Positions 7,452 to 11,811 of a stretch of DNA of 11,811 nt are shown here, piece after piece; position 1 is the first letter of the stretch, and every line of letters starts with the position of its first letter. Below the pieces are notes generated by a model. That model searched no databases. It saw only the letters and a program-made list of their open reading frames with translations, and was not told the DNA's origin. The stretch lies in NCBI GenBank assembly GCA_002373555.1, contig DFKM01000131.1, positions 1-11,811 of the forward strand, read 5' to 3'. A program made the translations under genes and the position numbers. This DNA comes from Lachnospiraceae bacterium UBA3645. GTDB lineage: Bacteria > Bacillota > Clostridia > Lachnospirales > Lachnospiraceae.

Positions 7452-7503
7452 GATACCCTTTTTCTAAACCATTCTTACTTATGCATATTCTGAAAAGGGT
7501 ATC
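7452..7503. repeat. 11-bp inverted repeat with a 30-base centre
   Basis: GATACCCTTTT (7452-7462) is matched perfectly by AAAAGGGTATC (7493-7503). The seven-base core GATACCC occurs again at 7378-7384 and, inverted, at 7570-7576. The function is unknown. It could be a remnant of terminal repeats or a protein-binding site; no transposase is nearby. Confidence 0.55.
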
Positions 7504-7678
7504 ATCTCGGTTTAATGTTGATTTCATACCCAATTATTTCATTCAGGCATTATGTAGAGATCTTTTCCGGGGTATCGCCGGTTCAGCACGTACTGCAAAA
7601 CACCCAAAGCCGGTAGAAGAATGCTCCGGCAGATCTTTCAGCAGCGCAAAAAGCCGCACAGACATCAGATGAACGTAC

Positions 7679-7704
7679 AAAAAAGGCAAGCCGGATGGCT
7701 TACC
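7679..7704 (-). terminator. Intrinsic terminator of the epimerase gene
   Basis: On the minus strand GGTAAGCC, tetraloop ATCC and GGCTTGCC form an 8-bp stem (one G-U pair) followed by six T residues. The first arm contains the TAA stop codon (7700-7702), so the terminator begins inside the coding sequence. Confidence 0.87.
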
Positions 7705-8824
7705 TCAAGATCGTTATCGTTCTTTCAATTCCTGTGCGGATATCATACCGCGGGGCAAAGCCCAGCGTCTTCAGCAGGCTGCCGTCAAGCCGTGCCTTCG
7801 TTGCTTTGGAAAAACCGGCAGCCTCTGTGGCATCCGGCAGATCAAACACGACCTTCTTTCCTGCGCATCCGGCGATCAGCGCCGCCAGGTCCTTGAGTTT
7901 GATATCCGATGCTTCATCGGAAATGTTGTAAGCCGCGCCGCATTCGCCTGCAAGAAGCACTGTCAGCAATCCGGCAACTGCATCGGATACGTAGGTGTAA
8001 CTGTAATACTGCTCCCCGGCGGATTTCAGGACGATATCCTCCCCGGCGATCCCCTTCCGGATGAACTGGCTGATCGCCTTGGTGTCCGACATTTTCATCG
8101 TCGGGCCGTAGGAACGGGTGAGACGCGCGATCACGGCATCCGTCCCTTTCTGCCTGATATATGCCTGCACGAGCGCCTCGCCGCAGCGTTTGCTTTCCGG
8201 ATAACCGGCGCGGAGCGTATTGGAATCAATGTAGCCGCAGTAATGTTCATCGAACAGCTCCACATCCCCGCGGTTCTCTCCGTAGATCTCATTGGAGGAA
8301 GCAAAGAGAACACGTTCCGAGCTGCAGTCACAGGCATACTCCAGCATGTTCATCAGGCCGATGATGTTGGAAGTGATGGTGCCGATGGGATCCGTGGCAT
8401 ACTGGACCGGGTGGGTGTTGGAGGCAAGATGAAGGACGAAATCCGCACGGCCGAGGGTGCCAGGGGCGAGCGGGATGTTGATATCATGAGAGAAGAGGTG
8501 AAGGCTGGCTGCAGCACTCACCGCCCCACCTTCCGAACCTCTTCCGGCGCTGAACGCGCCGCCTTCCCCTGAAGGGGAAGGCTGAGGGGAAGGCTTCTGA
8601 AATCTTTCGGCGGCAGCATTTGTATCGCGGCAGAGTCCGAGGATGGTGATGCCGGCATCGTAAGCCCTGTTTCTGTACAAAAGGACATCGGCAAGGAAGC
8701 TGCCAATCAGGCCGGTCACGCCGCTGATGAGAATTGTTTTCCCTGAAAGCTTTTCCCAGGGAAGCGAAAGCTCCGCAGTGTATTTCACGTCTTCCATGTA
8801 AAGTTTGTTTTCATATAAATTCAT
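7700..8824 (-). CDS. NAD-dependent epimerase/dehydratase (extended SDR)
   Basis: This is a cytoplasmic extended short-chain dehydrogenase/reductase of 374 residues, of the family that modifies nucleotide-activated sugars. The dinucleotide-binding motif GVTGLIGS is at residues 35-42, LHLAS at 131-135, the Ser pair in FASSNEIYG at 174-182, and the catalytic YPESK at 208-212. The core is complete. Residues about 77-107 (Pro/Ser/Gly-rich) interrupt the usual short link between ERFQ and LHLFSHDIN and are encoded by a palindromic repeat inserted in frame. The ATG at 8824 follows AGGTGA with six bases of spacing. The gene lies downstream of a cytidylyltransferase gene, suggesting a shared surface-polymer pathway. 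Its substrate cannot be named from the sequence. Confidence 0.88.
   Translation of the reverse strand: MNLYENKLYMEDVKYTAELSLPWEKLSGKTILISGVTGLIGSFLADVLLYRNRAYDAGITILGLCRDTNAAAERFQKPSPQPSPSGEGGAFSAGRGSEGGAVSAAASLHLFSHDINIPLAPGTLGRADFVLHLASNTHPVQYATDPIGTITSNIIGLMNMLEYACDCSSERVLFASSNEIYGENRGDVELFDEHYCGYIDSNTLRAGYPESKRCGEALVQAYIRQKGTDAVIARLTRSYGPTMKMSDTKAISQFIRKGIAGEDIVLKSAGEQYYSYTYVSDAVAGLLTVLLAGECGAAYNISDEASDIKLKDLAALIAGCAGKKVVFDLPDATEAAGFSKATKARLDGSLLKTLGFAPRYDIRTGIERTITILR
8517..8595. repeat. Palindromic repeat inserted in frame in the epimerase gene
   Basis: This element of about 80 bases contains two back-to-back perfect hairpins: CGGCGC/GCGCCG (8545-8561) and CCTTCCCC/GGGGAAGG (8562-8581). 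A direct repetition of GGGGAAGGCT follows (8574-8583 and 8586-8595). The layout matches short interspersed palindromic repeats that recur in Clostridia genomes. It encodes a Pro/Ser/Gly-rich segment without breaking the reading frame. Exact ends are uncertain by several bases. Confidence 0.7.
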
Positions 8825-8838
8825 CTGCAATCACCTGT

Positions 8839-8863
8839 AAAAAAACCGCAGCCTTCACGCGGT
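8839..8863 (-). terminator. Weak terminator-like hairpin before the epimerase gene
   Basis: On the minus strand ACCGC and GCGGT (nine-base loop) form a 5-bp stem followed by seven T residues, 15 bases before the epimerase ATG. The stem is short, so readthrough or partial attenuation from the cytidylyltransferase gene is as likely as full termination. Confidence 0.35.
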
Positions 8864-8897
8864 GGATCCTTCGTCACTTCGCTCCTCAGGATGACAG
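8864..8897. repeat. Interspersed repeat of the TCATCCTGAG type
   Basis: The 34 bases read on the minus strand contain TGTCATCCTGAGGAGCGAAG and then a GACGAAGGATCC end. This closely resembles a dispersed repeat (TGTCATyCTGAGCGAAGCGAAGrATC) that I know from many bacterial genomes. It can fold with GGATCC-like ends around a CTTCG core. Assignment is from memory of the consensus. Confidence 0.6.
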
Positions 8898-8921
8898 ACC
8901 CTTCACTCCGGGCAGCAGACA

Positions 8922-9051
8922 GCTGCGGCGGACAAATCCTGCCGGGAACTGTTCACCCCGTGCCCTGTTTCCGGCAGGATTTTTCTGCCGAAGCGTCACT
9001 GTCTCCATCCCTCACATTCTGTTTCCGGCAGGATTTTTCTGCCGCAGCGTC
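8922..9051. repeat. Three-copy short hairpin repeat cluster
   Basis: Two direct 33-base copies (8965-8997 and 9019-9051) differ at one position and start 54 bases apart. A third, inverted copy at 8922-8949 matches 25 of 28 bases. Each direct copy contains CGGCAG/CTGCCG, a perfect 6-bp stem around a seven-base loop; no T tract follows on either strand, so they are not terminators. No coding sequence lies here; the intervening bases look like spacer. Confidence 0.8.
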
Positions 9052-9058
9052 TCTGCTT

Positions 9059-9775
9059 TCACTTCAGCCAGTTATCCTTATCCGACTTCAGATACGCTTT
9101 GAACATCTCCAGATCGTCCGGCGTTGTCAGCTTGATATTCTTATCCGATCCCGCCGCGAAATACAGCCGTTCTCCGAGCTCCACCATCATCGTGTTCGTA
9201 TAGGAAGAGCCGTAGATCCCGATCTCCTTTTCAAAAGCCTCATGATATTTCTCAAAAAGCTTCCCGAACCGGTATGCCTGCGGTGTCGCGACACGGCGCA
9301 GCGTCTCCCGCGGAATGTACTTCACGGTGCTGATCTCATCATCCACCACAAAGATCTGCTCATTGTACGGCATGGAGGTCACGGCATTTCCGTATTTTTC
9401 ACACTTGATGATCACATCCGAAAGCACCGTCTCGTCCACGAGCGGGCGGATACCGTCATGAATGATGATGATATCATCATCACTGCATTTTCCTTCCAGA
9501 TTGTATACGCCGTTCCGGATGGATTCCTGACCGGAATTTCCCCCGGACACGACCCATTTCAGCTTGTCGATATTGAACTGCTTTGCATAAGCTTTCAGGA
9601 TATCATGCCAGCCGTCCAGACATACGACCTCGATCGCGTCGATCTGCGGATGCTTCTGGAACCCCTCCAGCGTATAGATCAGCACCGGCTTGTCATATAC
9701 ATTGATGAACTGTTTCGGGATATCCTGTCCCATGCGCGTGCCGGAACCGCCGGCAATAATGATTGCTATATTCAT
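9059..9775 (-). CDS. IspD/TarI family cytidylyltransferase
   Basis: These enzymes transfer CMP from CTP to a phosphorylated polyol: 2-C-methylerythritol 4-phosphate in IspD, ribitol 5-phosphate in TarI. The 238-residue product opens MNIAIIIAGGSGTRMGQ with the nucleotide-binding motif at 9-16 and PKQF (20-23). It continues with HDGIRPLVDE (106-115) where IspD usually has HDAARP, ATPQAYRF (163-170) and NIKLTTPDDL (213-222). The replacement of HDAARP and the SDR neighbour favour a sugar-alcohol or surface-polymer role over isoprenoid synthesis, but IspD itself cannot be excluded. The ATG at 9775 follows GAGG with six bases of spacing and fits the family start. A consensus promoter lies 50 bases upstream. 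The epimerase gene follows after 234 bases filled with repeats. Confidence 0.85.
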   Translation of the reverse strand: MNIAIIIAGGSGTRMGQDIPKQFINVYDKPVLIYTLEGFQKHPQIDAIEVVCLDGWHDILKAYAKQFNIDKLKWVVSGGNSGQESIRNGVYNLEGKCSDDDIIIIHDGIRPLVDETVLSDVIIKCEKYGNAVTSMPYNEQIFVVDDEISTVKYIPRETLRRVATPQAYRFGKLFEKYHEAFEKEIGIYGSSYTNTMMVELGERLYFAAGSDKNIKLTTPDDLEMFKAYLKSDKDNWLK

Positions 9776-9802
9776 GATCGTCCTCACATGCTCATTCGTT
9801 CC

Positions 9803-9815
9803 GTTTCCCGGAAAC
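9803..9815. promoter_or_regulatory. 13-base palindrome near the start point
   Basis: GTTTCC-C-GGAAAC is a perfect inverted repeat just downstream of the predicted transcription start (about 9819) of the cytidylyltransferase gene. The position suits a repressor operator. No regulator gene is nearby, so the role is inference. Confidence 0.3.
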
Positions 9816-9825
9816 ATCTCGTATG

Positions 9826-9855
9826 ATTATACGTTTTTGATATCGGTCGTGTCAA
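9826..9855 (-). promoter_or_regulatory. Promoter of the cytidylyltransferase-epimerase pair
   Basis: Perfect TTGACA (9850-9855) and perfect TATAAT (9826-9831) are separated by 18 bases on the minus strand. Expected start is near 9819, about 45 bases before the ATG. The -10 box lies in a small inverted repeat, CGTAT/ATACG (9820-9833). Confidence 0.8.
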
Positions 9856-9858
9856 CAG

Positions 9859-9881
9859 CCCACGGGGACAGGCACCGCGGG
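9859..9881. repeat. REP-like hairpin containing GGTGCCTGTCCCC
   Basis: On the minus strand CCCGCGG and CCGTGGG (one G-U pair) flank a nine-base loop. The embedded GGTGCCTGTCCCC is a motif I recognise from short palindromes dispersed in many bacterial genomes, often linked to REP-associated transposases. It ends four bases upstream of the -35 box. No transposase is in the window. Confidence 0.45.
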
Positions 9882-9887
9882 TTATGT

Positions 9888-9916
9888 AAAAAGATCCCCC
9901 TCAAAGGAGGAGGATC
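9888..9916 (-). terminator. Intrinsic terminator of the SH3b/LRR protein gene
   Basis: On the minus strand GATCCTCCTC, tetraloop CTTT and GAGGGGGATC form a 10-bp stem (one G-U pair) followed by five T residues, 14 bases after the stop. Confidence 0.87.
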
Positions 9917-9930
9917 CGGGTGTCTGATGA

Positions 9931-11238
9931 TTATTTGACCGTTGCCGTGCTCTGCAGGCCCTTGCCCGAGAAGAGCTTCTTATACTTCGAGACTTTGCTG
10001 TTCGGGACATTGATGACAACATTCGCCGCGACATTCTTGAATGCCTTCGATCCGACCTTCGCAAGCTTTTGGGACTTGATCGTGATCCTTGTCAGTTTCT
10101 TGTCGCCATTGAACACGCTCTTTCCAAGGTCTGTAAGGCCTGTTCCGATGGTCACTTTCGTCAGTTTCTTGCAGCCGGCAAAAGCACTGGTGCCGATCGC
10201 GCTTACCTCGTTCGGGATCACGACCGTCTTCAGTTTCGTGTTCTTGTAAAACGCCTTCTTATAAATCGCGGTAACGGAGAACGATACGCCGCCGATCTTG
10301 ATGCTCTGCGGGATCTGGATCTTGGTCTCTGTCTTAGAGACCGGACCGGTGATCATGACAGTGCCCTTGCCGCGGATATTGGGATTGGTGACCTTCAGTC
10401 TGAGCTTTGTGGTCTTGTAGACCGCACCGTCCTTCACCTTGATGGAAAGGGACGCGGTCCTGTCTTCCGCATTGATGAGCTTATCGCCTGTCTTTTCGGG
10501 TTTAAAGGATGCCTTGACGGTATAATCGCCGATATTTTTGTACTTTGCCGTGGAGCTGTAGGTTACCTTGACACCGTCGGGAAGATTCTCGACCTTCGGA
10601 AGCTCATGCTCCTTGACGTCAAAGTAAACGGTGATGTCTTCAAACTTCACATCCTTCAGGTCGATGGTCTTGCCGGTGGCTTTCACAAGATACTTTGCCG
10701 CAACATAACCGATCGTTCCCTCATAGTTCACATAATACCAGTTGGAATTCACCTTCTCAATGACTTCCACAACAGTGCCGTCGGACATCTTCGTGAGAAC
10801 CTTGCTGCTGTCGTCCGTCGAAGCTTTGTCGCGAAGCCGCAGCACCTTATCGTCACCGACTTTGACGGCCATCAGATTCGTATTGTCAACAAGCCAGGTC
10901 GTGCCCTTCATATAGCCGGTATAAATCTTGCTGCCGGATTTGTACTGTACCTTGTACCAGCCATCCGCTTCACGGGAAAGAATGGAGACAACCTGTTTGT
11001 TGGGCACGGCGATCAGTCTTTCACCGCTCGGCTGCCCGTTCTTCATCTCCATCGTCTTCCTCAAATTCAACCCGTTTTCAGAAGAGACCACAGCTGTATA
11101 TACAGAATCGGAAGGCTTGCCTGCGCTTCCGTTTACAGCCGTTTTTTTCGCAGACGCCGCCTGCGCGCTGCCGGCGAACAGTCCCAGCGCAGCGACACAA
11201 AGGATCGCTGCCATGATCATAGAGAATCTTTTTCGCAT
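9931..11238 (-). CDS. Secreted SH3b and leucine-rich-repeat protein
   Basis: This is an exported modular protein of 435 residues with a probable cell-wall or adhesion role. Residues 1-28 form a Sec signal peptide ending AQA. Two bacterial SH3-like domains follow: residues 47-117 (GLNLR, DGWYKVQY, GYMKGTTWL) and 122-187 (VLRLRDKAS, SNWYYVNYEGTIGYVAAKYL). Such domains usually bind peptidoglycan peptides. Residues 196-270 look like an Ig-like MBG-type module (GDYTVKASF). Residues 315-425 carry BspA-type LRR_5 repeats (AFYKNTKLKTVVIP, AFAGCKKLTKVTIG) ending in a NVPNSKVSKYKKLF cap. No catalytic domain, LPXTG or membrane anchor is visible. The ATG at 11238 follows GGGAGG with seven bases of spacing. 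The gene is probably monocistronic, with its own terminator. Confidence 0.9.
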   Translation of the reverse strand: MRKRFSMIMAAILCVAALGLFAGSAQAASAKKTAVNGSAGKPSDSVYTAVVSSENGLNLRKTMEMKNGQPSGERLIAVPNKQVVSILSREADGWYKVQYKSGSKIYTGYMKGTTWLVDNTNLMAVKVGDDKVLRLRDKASTDDSSKVLTKMSDGTVVEVIEKVNSNWYYVNYEGTIGYVAAKYLVKATGKTIDLKDVKFEDITVYFDVKEHELPKVENLPDGVKVTYSSTAKYKNIGDYTVKASFKPEKTGDKLINAEDRTASLSIKVKDGAVYKTTKLRLKVTNPNIRGKGTVMITGPVSKTETKIQIPQSIKIGGVSFSVTAIYKKAFYKNTKLKTVVIPNEVSAIGTSAFAGCKKLTKVTIGTGLTDLGKSVFNGDKKLTRITIKSQKLAKVGSKAFKNVAANVVINVPNSKVSKYKKLFSGKGLQSTATVK

Positions 11239-11273
11239 CTGTATACCTCCCATTTTAATCGTACCAAACAAGA

Positions 11274-11307
11274 AAAGTGCCGGACATCGTTATATGTCTG
11301 ACACTTT
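11274..11307 (-). terminator. Near-perfect 14-bp hairpin between hydrolase and SH3b genes
   Basis: Two 14-base arms (11274-11287 and 11294-11307) surround a six-base loop. On the minus strand they pair except for one A-C mismatch and one G-U pair, and the second arm runs into TTTTCTTGTTT. This suits termination of the upstream hydrolase gene. Because it overlaps the predicted start point of the SH3b promoter, it could also act in the leader of that gene. Confidence 0.55.
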
Positions 11308-11309
11308 CC

Positions 11310-11338
11310 ATTTTACACATATACATGCTCTTAATCAA
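11310..11338 (-). promoter_or_regulatory. Promoter of the SH3b/LRR protein gene
   Basis: TTGATT (11333-11338) and TAAAAT (11310-11315) are 17 bases apart on the minus strand. The expected start is near 11303, giving a leader of about 65 bases that would contain most of the adjoining hairpin. Confidence 0.5.
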
Positions 11339-11402
11339 GAATTATTTTTGAACATATTTCTTAAAATCTCTCTTTACCAGAAATGCGCACACCGCCATTC
11401 TG

Positions 11403-11811
11403 TCACCCGTTTACGATCTGAATCTGGCAGGAACGCATGGTCTCCAGCGCAGCCAGATGCTTTTCCGGGGTTACGCCGGCACAGCAGCCGGCATCTACGG
11501 AGATCTTCACTTCCGGCATCGCAGCCTTCAGCAGCAGTGCGTTGGAAACAACACAGATATCCGTGCAGAGCCCGATCAGTTCCAGTTCGATCTCTTCCGC
11601 TTCTGCGACAGCTTTCAGATCTGCAACCAGCGCAGTACTTCCGAAGGTCGGCTTCTCATAAATTTTCGCTCCCGTCAGAAGTCCGGCGATATCCGGACGG
11701 ATCTGCCATCCGTCTGAACCCCTGATACAGTGCGGCACCGGCAGATATTTTCCTTCCTGTGTCGCCATATAGTTTTCCCCATGGGTATCCATGGTGGCGA
11801 TCACATCCTCC
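11403..11811 (-). CDS. Nicotinamidase/isochorismatase-type cysteine hydrolase, 5' end cut
   Basis: This is the C-terminal part (about 136 residues) of an isochorismatase-like cysteine hydrolase, of the group that includes nicotinamidase (nicotinamide to nicotinate in NAD salvage). The visible part starts EDVIATMDTHGENYM and contains PVPHCIRGSDGW, typical of nicotinamidase-like members. It continues with the catalytic Lys in YEKPTFGS and the nucleophilic Cys in GLCTDICVVSNAL, and the gene stops at a TGA at 11403. The catalytic Asp and metal ligands expected near the N-terminus lie outside the window, so no start was set; internal GTG and ATG codons near 11804 and 11792 are not true starts. Substrate assignment within the family is uncertain. 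It lies upstream of the SH3b gene, separated by a hairpin. Confidence 0.88.
   Translation of the reverse strand, partial: EDVIATMDTHGENYMATQEGKYLPVPHCIRGSDGWQIRPDIAGLLTGAKIYEKPTFGSTALVADLKAVAEAEEIELELIGLCTDICVVSNALLLKAAMPEVKISVDAGCCAGVTPEKHLAALETMRSCQIQIVNG

Larger units (their letters stand above)
7139..7678. other. Gene-poor gap with no supported CDS
   Basis: About 540 bases lie between the secreted-protein start and the terminator of the epimerase gene. They hold the ribosome binding site and probable promoter of the secreted-protein gene, and an 11-bp inverted repeat. Two unsupported minus-strand frames are also present. One is an 83-codon frame (7196-7447) with AAGGG eight bases before its ATG but no family resemblance, and the promoter lies inside its end. 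The other is a 40-codon frame (7543-7665) without a Shine-Dalgarno site. Base composition is more AT-rich than in the flanking genes. I cannot tell whether either frame is a remnant of a gene. Confidence 0.5.

Noticed and set aside
7481..7672. Plus-strand 63-codon frame in the gap
   Set aside because: It has no ribosome binding site, overlaps the inverted repeat and shows no recognisable protein features.
8922..9051. CRISPR array
   Set aside because: There are only three copies, one of them inverted and diverged, spacers are unequal, and no cas genes are present.
8965..9051. Tandem terminators after the cytidylyltransferase gene
   Set aside because: The stems are perfect, but no T tract follows them on either strand.
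8891..9826. 311-codon plus-strand frame opposite the cytidylyltransferase
   Set aside because: It begins inside the repeat cluster and runs antisense to a recognised gene; the repeated FPAGFFCRSV-like peptides are translations of the DNA repeat.
10069..11301. 410-codon plus-strand frame opposite the SH3b/LRR gene
   Set aside because: Its length follows from codon bias of the real gene, which has a signal peptide, domains and a good ribosome binding site.

Overview
The window looks like chromosomal DNA of a moderate-GC Firmicute, most likely a Clostridia member of Lachnospiraceae type. The main support is the order ecfA1-ecfA2-ecfT-truA-rplM-rpsI, a known Firmicutes arrangement. Strong AGGAGG-type ribosome binding sites, a DegV-family protein and a secreted protein with SH3b plus BspA-type leucine-rich repeats fit the same group. 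The assignment is an inference from gene families and order, not from a database search.

Layout. All genes lie on the minus strand except the degV-family gene. Positions 1-4393 hold the housekeeping block: rpsI (cut by the left edge), rplM, truA, ecfT, ecfA2 and ecfA1, transcribed right to left. A consensus promoter with tandem hairpins separates truA from rplM, and a GC-rich leader of about 250 nt precedes rplM. A compact divergent promoter region (4394-4543) separates ecfA1 from the plus-strand degV-family gene (4544-5410). That gene converges on a secreted 545-residue protein gene (5501-7138), and two opposed intrinsic terminators lie between them. A gene-poor gap (7139-7678) follows.

Positions 7700-9775 carry a probable two-gene surface-polymer module: an IspD/TarI-family cytidylyltransferase followed by an extended SDR epimerase/dehydratase. 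This part is rich in short palindromic repeats. One repeat sits in frame inside the epimerase, a three-copy family lies between the two genes, and a REP-like hairpin lies just upstream of their promoter. Next comes a secreted SH3b/LRR protein (9931-11238). The 3' part of a nicotinamidase/isochorismatase-type hydrolase gene runs off the right edge.

How the genes work together. EcfA1, EcfA2 and EcfT form the energising module of a group II ECF vitamin transporter, and its substrate-binding S subunits must be encoded elsewhere. TruA, L13 and S9 are translation factors. The cytidylyltransferase, the SDR enzyme and the two secreted proteins suggest cell-envelope functions for the right half. No phage, CRISPR, tRNA, rRNA or complete insertion sequence was seen. 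The least ordinary features are the repeat content around the epimerase and two places where a terminator-like hairpin overlaps the predicted start point of the next promoter.
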